Positions 1-8,087 are shown, counted from the stretch's first letter. The stretch is 10,128 nt of DNA from an uncultured Clostridia bacterium (GCA_937884625.1 CALGCE010000069.1:1-10128), one strand, 5' to 3'. The notes: a model not told the origin generated them from the letters alone. Numbers and translations: made by a program.

Positions 1-360
1 GAGTTCAGCAAGTTTATATTCATATTCATGAAATAAACCTGTTGAAGGTCCGCATGTATTAAGTAACTCAATAACTTTTTCTCTAACAACTGGATCATTT
101 GAACCTAAAAGTGTAGGTCCACCAGCTTGAAGCAAATCAAAGTATTCATTTCCATCAATATCGTATAACTTGTTGCCTAAAGCTTTTGTCATAACGATTG
201 GGAATGGATAGTTAAATGCTAGGTTATGTTGAACGCCGCCTGGAATAATATTCTTAGCCTTTTCAATCATTTCCTTTGATTTTTGACACTTCTTGCCGAA
301 GTATTCTTCCTCATAAACCTTTAAAGCATCTGGTTTAATAGAGAAAATAGGTTTTTTAAT
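1..360 (-). CDS. Class-III PLP aminotransferase, glutamate-1-semialdehyde aminomutase-like (partial, 5' part only)
   Basis: Read on the minus strand, positions 360 to 1 give 120 codons without a stop and continue beyond the left edge. The segment has the N-terminal helix and first beta region typical of glutamate-1-semialdehyde aminomutase-like, PLP-dependent class-III aminotransferases: IIPGGVQHNLAF near residue 39, LYDIDGNEYFDLLQAGGPTLLG near residue 64 (IDGNEYFD is the usual landmark), and GLFHEYE near the end. The PLP lysine would lie outside the window. No ATG, GTG or TTG start is in frame before the upstream stop; the first plausible residue is encoded by ATT at 360-358, and the first in-frame ATG (270-268) would cut off about 30 well-formed residues. 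No Shine-Dalgarno sequence precedes it. Prolines, threonines and alanines use mostly CCA, ACA and GCT, unlike the downstream operon. The substrate cannot be assigned from this fragment. Confidence 0.75.
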   Translation of the reverse strand, partial: MKKPIFSIKPDALKVYEEEYFGKKCQKSKEMIEKAKNIIPGGVQHNLAFNYPFPIVMTKALGNKLYDIDGNEYFDLLQAGGPTLLGSNDPVVREKVIELLNTCGPSTGLFHEYEYKLAEL

Positions 361-406
361 TAAAACAATTGTAAATATAAATTATAATTTGTTGAGGTTG
401 AAATAA

Positions 407-1066
407 ATGGAATTAAAAGGTAAAAAAATTAATTTTTTAGGTGATTCTATTACTGAAGGTGTAGGTGCCACTAAACCGGAATTTGCATATTTCCGACAAA
501 TTGCCATAAAGTCTGGTGCCATTTGTAACGGCTATGGAATAGGCGGTACCCGTATAGCAAAGCAAACAATACCGTCAAATGGTTCGTATGACGTTAAAGA
601 TACGCACTTTGCCAACCGTGTTTCTGCAATGGATAAAAATGCTGACGTTGTTGTCGTTTTCGGTGGAACAAATGATTACGGTCACGGTGATGCTGCTTTA
701 GGTAATATAAACAGCAAAGAAAATAATACTTTTTACGGTGCAATGCACGAACTTTGCAAAAATTTGTTAAGCGATTTTCCAAAATCGAGAATAGTATTTA
801 TGACCCCTATGCACAGAACAGAGGAAAACAGAGTTTGGAATGAACTGGGCATTCGTAATGTTTCAAATCTGTCCGGCTATGTTGATGCAATAAAGGAAGT
901 CTGCAAAGTATATAGTCTTCCGGTTATTGATTTGTTTGGCGAATTAGGGATAAATCCAAATATTCCGAATATGAAAGAACTCTATACTGTTGACGGACTT
1001 CATCCCAACGATTTAGGTCACGAAAAATTAGCAGATTTTGTTATTGAAAAATTAAAAACTTTGTAA
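407..1066 (+). CDS. SGNH/GDSL-family hydrolase (probable carbohydrate esterase)
   Basis: This 219-residue protein is a single SGNH-hydrolase domain, a fold used to cleave acyl esters, often acetyl groups on sugars. All four blocks are visible: GDSITEG with the nucleophile Ser14, a Gly in GYGIGGTRI near residue 46, Asn89 in GGTND, and DGLHP giving the Asp196/His199 pair. There is no signal peptide or membrane segment, so it should act in the cytoplasm. ATG 407 is preceded by GAGG at 394-397 with nine bases of spacing. The next gene, fucI, starts 17 bases after its stop, so it appears to open the fucose operon. Deacylation of an imported fucose-containing oligosaccharide is an inference from the neighbours; the exact ester is unknown. 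Confidence 0.85.
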   Translation: MELKGKKINFLGDSITEGVGATKPEFAYFRQIAIKSGAICNGYGIGGTRIAKQTIPSNGSYDVKDTHFANRVSAMDKNADVVVVFGGTNDYGHGDAALGNINSKENNTFYGAMHELCKNLLSDFPKSRIVFMTPMHRTEENRVWNELGIRNVSNLSGYVDAIKEVCKVYSLPVIDLFGELGINPNIPNMKELYTVDGLHPNDLGHEKLADFVIEKLKTL

Positions 1067-1082
1067 TTGAGGAGGAACAATT

Positions 1083-2912
1083 ATGAAAGAAAACCGCTAC
1101 ATAGGAGACTATCCTGTAATAGGGATACGCCCTGCCATTGATGGCAGAAGAGGACCAATGAGACTAAGGGAAAGTCTCGAAGACCAAACAATGAATATGG
1201 CAAAAGCCGCAAAGAAACTGTTTGAAGAAAACTTAAAGTATTCAAACGGAGAGAGCGTAAAGGTAATTATCGCCGATACAACTATCGGTCGTGTTCCCGA
1301 AACTGCCGCTTGTGCGGATAAGTTTAAAAAAGAGGGCGTAAGTATAACACTTACCGTTACTCCTTGCTGGTGCTACGGTGCTGAAACAATGGATATGGAG
1401 CCGGATACAATAAAAGGTGTATGGGGCTTTAACGGAACAGAAAGACCGGGTGCTGTATATTTAGCATCAGTTCTTGCAACCCACGCTCAAAAGGGTTTAC
1501 CTGCTTTTGGTATCTATGGTCACGAAGTACAGGATGTTGACGATGTTACAAATATCCCCGAAGATGTAAAAGAAAAACTTTTGCGTTTCGGTCGTGCCGC
1601 AATAGCCGTAAAGACTATGAAAGGTAAGTCATATCTTCAAATCGGCTCACAGTGTATGGGTATAGGCGGTTCTATTGCCGACCATGCATTTATGGAGGAC
1701 TATTTAGGTCTGCGTGTAGAGAGTGTTGATGAAGTAGAAATCCTCCGCCGTATGGAAGAAGGTATATATGACGAGGAAGAATATAAGAAAGCACTTAAAT
1801 GGACAAAGGAACATTGCAAAGAGGGTAGAGACGATAACCCCGAAAGTGTAGAATTTTTAGGCGAAAACAGAAAGATTAAATTTACAAAAGAAGAAAAAGA
1901 AGAACAATGGGCATTTACCGTTAAAATGTACTGCATAATAAAAGACTTAATGTGCGGTAATAAAAATTTACCGGAAGAGTTTAAGGAAGAAATGTTAGGT
2001 CATAACGCAATAGCAGGCGGATTCCAAGGTCAAAGACAGTGGACAGATCATTGGCCGAACTGCGACTATCCGGAGGCACTTCTTTCTTCTACCTTTGACC
2101 ATAACGGTGCAAGAGAACCGTATACTTTGGCTACCGAAAACGATATACTAAACGGACTTGGTATGTTGTTTATGCGTTTGCTTACAGGCAGAGGTCAAAT
2201 TTTTGCCGATGTTCGTACATATTGGTCAAAAGATGCTACAAAGCGTGTGACGGGTTATGAACTCGAAGGTAAAGCAAAGGAAGCAGACGGCATTATACAT
2301 CTTCTTAATTCCGGTGCCGCTTGTCTTGATGCTTGCGGAGAATGTACAGATGAAAACGGTAATCCTACTATGAAACAGTGGTGGGACGTAACCGAAGAGG
2401 ATATAAAGAAGATGACCGATGCTACTGTTTGGTGCGAAGCAGGTTTTGATAACTTCCGTGGCGGCGGATTTTCGAGTCATTATACAACAAGAGCCGAAAT
2501 GCCTGCTACAATGATAAGACTAAACCTTGTAAAAGGTTTAGGACCTGTTCTTCAAATTGCCGAAGGTTGGACGGTAAAACTTCCCGATGATGTATCGGAT
2601 ACACTAATGGAGAGAACAAATCCGACTTGGCCTTGCACTTGGTTTGCACCTCGTTGCGACGGTAAAGAGGGAAGCCCGTTTAGAACTGCTTATGAAGTAA
2701 TGCAAAATTGGGGTGCTAATCACGGTGCTATATCCTACGGTCATATCGGTGCTGACCTTATAACCCTTTGCTCAATGTTAAGAATCCCTGTTTGTATGCA
2801 TAACGTACCTGAAAAGGATATCTTCCGTCCTGCGGCTTGGAACGCATTTGGTATGGATAAAGAGGGACAGGATTACCGTGCGTGTGCTACCTATGGTCCG
2901 ATGTATAAGTGA
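1083..2912 (+). CDS. fucI: L-fucose isomerase
   Basis: The enzyme interconverts L-fucose and L-fuculose in the cytoplasm (D-arabinose and D-ribulose are common alternative substrates) using a Mn2+ ion. The 609 residues compare with about 591 in E. coli FucI, and the N-terminal [18 protein letters not shown] is characteristic. Metal and catalytic residues are present: Glu352 in TEND, Asp376 in IFADVRTYW (the same 24-residue spacing as E. coli Glu337/Asp361), and His547 in [15 protein letters not shown], about 62 residues from the end as in E. coli. The C-terminus [15 protein letters not shown] is also diagnostic. A strong GAGGAGG lies just before ATG 1083. It is followed after 11 bases by an alpha/beta hydrolase, with the aldolase and kinase of the same pathway 3.1 kb downstream. 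Confidence 0.97.
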   Translation: MKENRYIGDYPVIGIRPAIDGRRGPMRLRESLEDQTMNMAKAAKKLFEENLKYSNGESVKVIIADTTIGRVPETAACADKFKKEGVSITLTVTPCWCYGAETMDMEPDTIKGVWGFNGTERPGAVYLASVLATHAQKGLPAFGIYGHEVQDVDDVTNIPEDVKEKLLRFGRAAIAVKTMKGKSYLQIGSQCMGIGGSIADHAFMEDYLGLRVESVDEVEILRRMEEGIYDEEEYKKALKWTKEHCKEGRDDNPESVEFLGENRKIKFTKEEKEEQWAFTVKMYCIIKDLMCGNKNLPEEFKEEMLGHNAIAGGFQGQRQWTDHWPNCDYPEALLSSTFDHNGAREPYTLATENDILNGLGMLFMRLLTGRGQIFADVRTYWSKDATKRVTGYELEGKAKEADGIIHLLNSGAACLDACGECTDENGNPTMKQWWDVTEEDIKKMTDATVWCEAGFDNFRGGGFSSHYTTRAEMPATMIRLNLVKGLGPVLQIAEGWTVKLPDDVSDTLMERTNPTWPCTWFAPRCDGKEGSPFRTAYEVMQNWGANHGAISYGHIGADLITLCSMLRIPVCMHNVPEKDIFRPAAWNAFGMDKEGQDYRACATYGPMYK

Positions 2913-2923
2913 GGCATTCATAA

Positions 2924-3652
2924 ATGGATTATATCGAAAGCGAATGGAACGGATATAAGAAAGTAGATTTCGAGTTTGAGGGTAAACAGGCTTTGCTTGT
3001 TTACCCCAAAACTCGTGCAAGTGATAATAAGTGGTTGTTTAAAACTGAATACTTTGGTGCATTTCCTGCTTTTGAACTCCAAATGCTTGAAAAAGGTTAC
3101 TTTGTCGCTCACGTGGATAATGAAACCCGTTGGTGTCTAAATGAAGATACAGAAAGACAGTATTCATTTGCAAAGTTTTTGCATACAGAATTTGGGTTAA
3201 ACCAAAAATGTATGACGGTCGGTATGAGTTGCGGAGGAATGCAGTCGGTATATCTTGGTGCAAAACATCCTGATGTAGTATCCTGTATGTATTTAGATGC
3301 ACCGGTGCTTAATTTGCTTAGTTGCCCTTGCGGTTTAGGCAGTGCCACAACCGATATGTATGAGGAATTTGTTACTGCAACGGGCAAGACGGTAGAAGAC
3401 CTTATAAACTACCGTAAACACCCGATAGATTATGTGGATAATTTGATTGAAAATGATACACCTGTTTTTCTTATTTGCGGAGATTCGGATACGGTAGTTC
3501 CATATAAGGAAAACGGAGCAGAACTGTATAATAAATACTTAAAAAGTGGTAAAACAATCTTTCAGGTAATAAAAAAAGGTTGTGACCATCACCCTCACGG
3601 ACTTGAAGATAATACACCTCTTATTGAATTTGCATTAAAATATTATAAATAA
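2924..3652 (+). CDS. Alpha/beta hydrolase (probable intracellular esterase)
   Basis: This 242-residue single-domain serine hydrolase shows the nucleophile elbow GMSCGG with Ser102, an acid loop ICGDSDTVVP with the likely catalytic Asp189, and a histidine cluster GCDHHPHGL near residues 219-227 that supplies the catalytic His (His223 or His225). It has the layout of the acetyl-esterase / prolyl-oligopeptidase-like group of alpha/beta hydrolases. There is no signal peptide, so it should be cytoplasmic. Its start lies 11 bases after the fucI stop, and GTGAGG, overlapping that stop, serves as ribosome binding site, so the two are probably translationally coupled. Together with the SGNH protein it brackets fucI with two unrelated esterase folds. 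A role in removing acyl groups or opening a sugar lactone is inferred from context; the substrate is unknown. Confidence 0.83.
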   Translation: MDYIESEWNGYKKVDFEFEGKQALLVYPKTRASDNKWLFKTEYFGAFPAFELQMLEKGYFVAHVDNETRWCLNEDTERQYSFAKFLHTEFGLNQKCMTVGMSCGGMQSVYLGAKHPDVVSCMYLDAPVLNLLSCPCGLGSATTDMYEEFVTATGKTVEDLINYRKHPIDYVDNLIENDTPVFLICGDSDTVVPYKENGAELYNKYLKSGKTIFQVIKKGCDHHPHGLEDNTPLIEFALKYYK

Positions 3653-3667
3653 AACTTGGTGAGCAAA

Positions 3668-4225
3668 ATGGAAAAATATATCCCCGTTGTAGTAATTAAG
3701 GAATTGTCCGAAACGGACAAGATACTTAAAGCACTTAAATATGTTGGCATTAACTGTGCTGAAATCACATTTAGAACGGCTTGTGCTAAAGAGGCAATAG
3801 AGTATGCGGTTAAAAACTATCCCGATATGTCTATTGGTGCCGGAACTGTAATAAACGCCGAACAGTGTAAACAAGCACTTGACTTAGGTTGTGAGTTTAT
3901 AGTTTCTCCCGGACTTTCAGTTCCGGTTGCAAAGGTTTGTAAGAAAAAGAATATACCTTATTATCCCGGATGTGCAACACCAACAGAGATAATAAAGGCT
4001 TTGGAATTAGGTCTTGATATTGTTAAGTTTTTTCCTGCTAACGTATATGGCGGTCTTAAAGCAATAAAGGCTATATCGGCAGCATTTCCGCAGGTTAAGT
4101 TTATACCTACGGGCGGTGTAGACAGGTCTAATATAGCCGAGTTTGAAGCGTTTGATAAAATCGCCGCAATTGGTGGTAGTTTCTTTGTAAAAGAAGCACT
4201 TGAAAAAATGGACGCCAATATCTAA
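3668..4225 (+). CDS. eda: KDPG aldolase family protein (2-dehydro-3-deoxy-phosphogluconate aldolase)
   Basis: This is a class-I (Schiff-base) aldolase that splits 2-keto-3-deoxy-6-phosphogluconate into pyruvate and glyceraldehyde-3-phosphate. From ATG 3668 it has 185 residues: YIPVVVIKE at the N-terminus, EITFRT with the general acid/base Glu32, IGAGTV near 56-61, GCATPTE, and DIVKFFPAN with the Schiff-base Lys120, then IPTGG for phosphate binding. GGTGAG at 3658-3663 is placed for ATG 3668. Upstream TTG (3656) and GTG (3659) codons are in frame but overlap this site, so ATG is preferred. The family is usually about 205-215 residues; this copy stops right after GGSFFVKEALEK and lacks most of the last helix. 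The kinase that would supply its substrate is two genes downstream. Confidence 0.9.
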   Translation: MEKYIPVVVIKELSETDKILKALKYVGINCAEITFRTACAKEAIEYAVKNYPDMSIGAGTVINAEQCKQALDLGCEFIVSPGLSVPVAKVCKKKNIPYYPGCATPTEIIKALELGLDIVKFFPANVYGGLKAIKAISAAFPQVKFIPTGGVDRSNIAEFEAFDKIAAIGGSFFVKEALEKMDANI

Positions 4226-4245
4226 TAGAGGTGTTATATATTAGA

Positions 4246-4968
4246 ATGAATAAAGAAGATTTATTAAAACAATATCCATATAAAATCGAACTTCATTTAC
4301 ATTCAATGCCTGCAAGTGCTTGTTGTCATTGTTCTATGGAAAGAACTTTAGAGATTTATTCCGAAAGGAATATTGATGCTATTTGTTTAACAAATCATTT
4401 TTATAAAAATAATAATATTTTTTTGAACAAATCAAAATCTGAATGCATTGAAACATATCTGTCTGATTATGAAAGATTAAAAAAATTAGCAGAACCATAC
4501 GGAATAAAAATCCTTTTGGGTTGCGAGATTCGATTTACTGAAAATACTAATGATTATTTAATATATGGCGTCAATAAAAGTATTCTTGAAGAAGCATTCG
4601 ATTATTTTGATTTTGGTCTTGAAAATTACCGAAAAAATGTAATGCTAAAAGATAGTGTGTTTATTCAGGCACATCCTTTTCGTGATAATATTACTCTTGC
4701 CGATTCTGCTCTTGTAGACGGATTTGAAACCTTGAATTTTCATAACACACATAATAATAGAAATGCGGCATGTGCATTTTTTGCTAAAAACAATGGAATA
4801 AGTATTTGCACAGGGGGTAGTGACTTTCATCATGACAGGATGTACCATCCGGTAACCTGCATTATGTTGAGCAAAGAATTGCCAACAGACTCTTTTGAAC
4901 TTGCAAAATTAATTAAAAGCAGAGATTATATTTTTTTGCTTGGTAATAATCACATCATTGTTCCATAA
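4246..4968 (+). CDS. PHP-domain metal-dependent phosphoesterase
   Basis: The product (240 residues from ATG 4246) is a stand-alone PHP domain, a metal-dependent TIM-barrel phosphoesterase family. Numbered from that ATG, the motifs are HLHS (His17, His19), LTNH (Asn49-His50, where many members have Asp-His), GCEIRF (Glu94), QAHPF (His143) and GGSDFHHD (Asp193, His195). The substrate is not predictable; relatives hydrolyse histidinol phosphate, nucleotides or sugar phosphates. GAGGTG at 4228-4233 is about 12 bases upstream, rather far. An in-frame GTG at 4231 is an alternative start adding five residues. It sits between eda and kdgK in the same direction and has visibly more AT-rich codons than both, so it may be a later insertion into the operon. 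Confidence 0.8.
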   Translation: MNKEDLLKQYPYKIELHLHSMPASACCHCSMERTLEIYSERNIDAICLTNHFYKNNNIFLNKSKSECIETYLSDYERLKKLAEPYGIKILLGCEIRFTENTNDYLIYGVNKSILEEAFDYFDFGLENYRKNVMLKDSVFIQAHPFRDNITLADSALVDGFETLNFHNTHNNRNAACAFFAKNNGISICTGGSDFHHDRMYHPVTCIMLSKELPTDSFELAKLIKSRDYIFLLGNNHIIVP

Positions 4969-4995
4969 CTATATTTATTGAGGAGAAATAGAATT

Positions 4996-6015
4996 ATGAA
5001 AGTAGTAACATTTGGAGAAATAATGTTAAGACTTGCCCCTAACGGTTATTATAGATTTTTTCAAGATGACCAAATGCAGGCAACATTCGGTGGAGGAGAG
5101 GCAAATGTGGCAGTTAGCCTTGCAAATTTCGGACTGGACAGTACATACATAACAAAACTGCCAACCCACGCAATAGGTCAGTCGGCAGTAAATTCACTTC
5201 GCTATTTCGGTGTAGATACTTCCAAGATAGTAAGAGGCGGAGAAAGAGTAGGTATATACTATCTTGAAAAGGGTGCATCACAAAGAGGAAGCGTATGTAT
5301 ATACGACCGTAAGTATTCCTCAATCCAACAAGCAGACGTAAATGACTTTGATTGGGAAGATATTTTTAAAGGTGCAGATTGGTTCCACTTTACGGGAATT
5401 ACACCCGCACTAGGCGTTAACCTTGTAGAAATATGCAAAAAGGCTTGTATAGAGGCTAAAAAGCAAGGCGTTAAGATTTCTTGCGACCTAAATTATAGAG
5501 GAAAACTTTGGACAAGAGAACAAGCAAGAAATGCTATGACTGAACTTTGTAAATATGTAGACGTTTGCATATCTAACGAAGAAGATGCAAAAGACGTATT
5601 CGGAATTGAGGCAGAGAACACCGACATTTATGGCGGAAAACTCAATAAAGAGGGTTATAAGTCAGTTGCAAAACAACTAAAAGATAAATTCGGTTTTGAA
5701 AAGGTAGCAATAACACTGCGTAGTTCAATATCCGCAAACGATAATAATTGGGCGGCAATGCTCTATGATGGAGAAGATTATTACTTCTCAAAAGAATACC
5801 ATCTACACATAGTTGACCGTGTAGGTGGCGGAGATAGTTTCGGAGCAGGACTTATCTATTCGCTTATTACAGGAAAACAGAGCAAAGATGCAATAGAATT
5901 TGCAGTTGCGGCATCGGCACTAAAACACTCAATAGAAGGCGACTTTAACAGAGTTACCGTAAGCGAAGTAGAAAAACTTGCAGGAGGAGACGGTTCGGGC
6001 AGAGTGCAAAGATAA
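4996..6015 (+). CDS. kdgK: PfkB-family carbohydrate kinase, probable 2-keto-3-deoxygluconate kinase
   Basis: This 339-residue ribokinase/PfkB-fold kinase should phosphorylate 2-keto-3-deoxygluconate at O6 to give KDPG, the substrate of the upstream aldolase. The N-terminus VVTFGEIMLRLAP and FGGGEANVAVSLANFG (first PfkB signature, about residues 31-46) are typical of KdgK-like sugar kinases. VGGGDSFGAG carries the catalytic Asp280 and the anion hole. ATG 4996 is chosen because TTGAGGAGA at 4978-4986 is the ribosome binding site; the in-frame TTG at 4978 lies inside that site. The 27-base gap from the PHP gene and the 19-base gap to fucA are consistent with co-transcription. KDG specificity rests on family resemblance and the neighbouring eda; another keto-sugar acid or ketose is possible. 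Confidence 0.85.
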   Translation: MKVVTFGEIMLRLAPNGYYRFFQDDQMQATFGGGEANVAVSLANFGLDSTYITKLPTHAIGQSAVNSLRYFGVDTSKIVRGGERVGIYYLEKGASQRGSVCIYDRKYSSIQQADVNDFDWEDIFKGADWFHFTGITPALGVNLVEICKKACIEAKKQGVKISCDLNYRGKLWTREQARNAMTELCKYVDVCISNEEDAKDVFGIEAENTDIYGGKLNKEGYKSVAKQLKDKFGFEKVAITLRSSISANDNNWAAMLYDGEDYYFSKEYHLHIVDRVGGGDSFGAGLIYSLITGKQSKDAIEFAVAASALKHSIEGDFNRVTVSEVEKLAGGDGSGRVQR

Positions 6016-6034
6016 ATTAGTGAGGTTGTAAAAA

Positions 6035-6721
6035 ATGGAATATATGGAAATAAGAGAACAAATATGTGATGTGTGTCATAAGATGTGGCAATTAGGTTGG
6101 GTAGCCGCTAATGACGGTAATGTAAGCGTAAAACTGCCCGACGGTAATTTTTTGGTAACACCTACGGGTATTTCAAAGAGTTTTATTACACCCGAAAAAC
6201 TTGTTATTATTGATAAGGATTTCAATATTGTATCAGCTGAGGGTAACTATAAGCCGTCAAGCGAGATAAAAATGCATATGCGTTGTTATGAGGAAAGGGA
6301 AGACGTAGGAGCAGTAGTACATGCTCATCCGCCAACAGCAACGGGATACGCAGTAGCAGGAAAGAGCCTTGACGAATATTCAATGATAGAAACGGTAATA
6401 GCAATAGGCTCTATTCCGCTCACTCCCTACGGTACACCGAGTACCAATGAAGTACCTGATGCGATAGCACCCTACCTTAAAGAACACGATGTATTCTTAC
6501 TTCAAAATCACGGTGCTTTAACGGTAGGTTGTGACCTTATTACTGCATACTACCGTATGGAAACGCTTGAACTCTTTGCAAAGATTTCTCTTACCGCCCA
6601 TATGCTTGGCGGAGCAAAAGAAATAGAAAAACCGCAGATAGATAAACTTCTCTATTTAAGAGAAAATTATTATGGAGTGACGGGCAAACATCCCGGATAT
6701 AAACATTACAATGAAAAATAA
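6035..6721 (+). CDS. fucA: L-fuculose-1-phosphate aldolase (class II, zinc-dependent)
   Basis: The enzyme cleaves L-fuculose-1-phosphate into dihydroxyacetone phosphate and L-lactaldehyde. The 228 residues form one class-II aldolase/adducin domain: NDGNVSVKLPDG and TPTGISK bind the phosphate, SSEIKMH carries the catalytic Glu77, HAHPP gives His96 and His98, and LLQNHG gives His159. These match E. coli Glu73, His92, His94 and His155 with a constant offset of four. GTGAGG upstream of ATG 6035 serves as ribosome binding site. Its last 11 bases overlap the start of the kinase gene, which indicates translational coupling. The family also includes ribulose-phosphate 4-epimerases and rhamnulose-phosphate aldolases; FucI in the same operon favours the fuculose assignment. 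Confidence 0.92.
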   Translation: MEYMEIREQICDVCHKMWQLGWVAANDGNVSVKLPDGNFLVTPTGISKSFITPEKLVIIDKDFNIVSAEGNYKPSSEIKMHMRCYEEREDVGAVVHAHPPTATGYAVAGKSLDEYSMIETVIAIGSIPLTPYGTPSTNEVPDAIAPYLKEHDVFLLQNHGALTVGCDLITAYYRMETLELFAKISLTAHMLGGAKEIEKPQIDKLLYLRENYYGVTGKHPGYKHYNEK

Positions 6722-8087
6722 TTATTATCTTGCCATTGACATTGGTGCTTCAAGCGGAAGACATATTTTAGGCACCGTTCAAAACGGTAAACTCATATTA
6801 GAGGAAATATACCGTTTTGAAAACGATATTAAGAATGTTGACGGTAATCTTGTTTGGGATATTGAAAACCTAACCGAAAATGTAATAAGCGGTATCGCCA
6901 AGTGTAAAGAAATAGGTAAAATACCGCAAACGGTTGCCATTGATACTTGGGGTGTTGATTATGTTTTACTTGATGATAACAAAAGCATATTAAAACCCGT
7001 TTTCGCTTATAGAGACAGCAGAACAGAAAATATACCCGAAGAAATAGATAAAATAATTTCACGAAAGGAATTATATGAGAGAACGGGTATCAGTGCTTAT
7101 ACATATAATTCTATTTATCAGTTATACTGCGATAAAAAGTCGGGTAAACTTCAAAAAGCAAAGCATTTTTTAATGACGCCGGATTATTTGTCATATAAAC
7201 TGACAGGTATTATGGCAAATGAATACACTATTGCCACTACAAGCGGACTTGTAAATCCCAATACGCATAATTGGGATTATGAACTTATCAAAACTCTCGG
7301 GTTTAATAAAGATATGTTCTTAACGCTCTCAAAACCCGCTACGGAATTAGGTGCTTTCTCAGAAGAGATAGAGGATAGGGTAGGGTTTAGTGCAACGGTA
7401 GTTCACGCACCGTCCCACGACACAGCCTCTGCTGTTTCTTCATGTCCTATTGACGATAACAGTGTTTTCATATCGTCAGGTACTTGGAGTCTTATAGGGA
7501 CGGAAAACAAAACACCCGTTCTCGATTTTGATGCAAGTAAAAACGGATTTTCAAATGAGGGAGGAGTTGAATACCGATTCAGATTTCTTGAAAATATAAT
7601 CGGTATGTGGTTCTTCCAAAATATCAGAAAAAATCTTAATAAGAAATATACATACGACGAAATGATGTATATGGCACAAGAGAGTAATTACGAAAAACTC
7701 ATTGATACCAATGATGTTGCATTCTTAGCACCCGAAAATATGCTTGAAACCGTCAGAGAAATGTTGGGTGATAAAAGTCTTCCAATTGCAGATGTGCTGA
7801 AAAGTGTATATTTATCCCTTGCATATTCTTATGATAATGCTATAAAAACAATAGAAAAGTATTCAAATAAGAAAATAGACAATATCTTGATTGTCGGCGG
7901 AGGCAGTAAAGATAAATACCTGAATGAACTAACGGCAAATATTACAGGTAAGAATGTTTTGACGGGTTTAAGTGAGGGAACTGCAACGGGTAATTTGCTA
8001 TCACAAATTATGTATAGTCAAAATATATCACTTCAAGATGCGAGGGAAATAATAAAAAAATCCTTTGATATTAAAGTATATAGTTAG
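6711..8087 (+). CDS. FGGY-family deoxyketose kinase (rhamnulokinase/L-fuculokinase type)
   Basis: This cytoplasmic ATP-dependent kinase should make L-fuculose-1-phosphate for FucA. Its 458 residues show the FGGY fold: AIDIGASSGRHIL (first phosphate loop, residues 8-20), AIDTWGVDYVLLD, FAYRDSRT, catalytic Asp237 in PSHDTASAV, SSGTWSLIG near 255, and VGGGSKDKYLNEL (nucleotide-binding region near 395). These are RhaB-like signatures, and Asp237 coincides with the E. coli RhaB position, so by sequence it resembles rhamnulokinase, while its neighbours are FucI and FucA. I therefore give no gene symbol: it could act as FucK, or serve both 6-deoxyketoses. ATG 6711 overlaps the fucA stop by 11 bases. 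It is the last gene of the operon. Confidence 0.88.
   Translation: MKNNYYLAIDIGASSGRHILGTVQNGKLILEEIYRFENDIKNVDGNLVWDIENLTENVISGIAKCKEIGKIPQTVAIDTWGVDYVLLDDNKSILKPVFAYRDSRTENIPEEIDKIISRKELYERTGISAYTYNSIYQLYCDKKSGKLQKAKHFLMTPDYLSYKLTGIMANEYTIATTSGLVNPNTHNWDYELIKTLGFNKDMFLTLSKPATELGAFSEEIEDRVGFSATVVHAPSHDTASAVSSCPIDDNSVFISSGTWSLIGTENKTPVLDFDASKNGFSNEGGVEYRFRFLENIIGMWFFQNIRKNLNKKYTYDEMMYMAQESNYEKLIDTNDVAFLAPENMLETVREMLGDKSLPIADVLKSVYLSLAYSYDNAIKTIEKYSNKKIDNILIVGGGSKDKYLNELTANITGKNVLTGLSEGTATGNLLSQIMYSQNISLQDAREIIKKSFDIKVYS

Noticed and set aside
360..388. TATAAT at 383-388 as the -10 box of the fucose operon promoter
   Set aside because: The best -35 candidate is only TTAAAA at 360-365, and transcription would start at about 395, inside the GAGG ribosome binding site of the first gene. 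The motif is also part of an AT palindrome that reads on both strands.
1700..2480. Minus-strand open frames of about 80 codons inside fucI
   Set aside because: They lie opposite a clearly conserved coding sequence, have no ribosome binding sites and show no recognisable domains.
3039..3387. Two overlapping minus-strand open frames opposite the alpha/beta hydrolase
   Set aside because: They are antisense shadows of a gene with an intact catalytic triad, with no independent support.
3656..3667. TTG 3656 or GTG 3659 as start of the KDPG aldolase
   Set aside because: Both overlap the GGTGAG ribosome binding site and add residues before the family's normal N-terminus; ATG 3668 is better placed.
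4978..4995. TTG 4978 as start of the KDG-type kinase
   Set aside because: The codon is part of the TTGAGGAGA ribosome binding site; ATG 4996 begins exactly at the conserved N-terminal strand.
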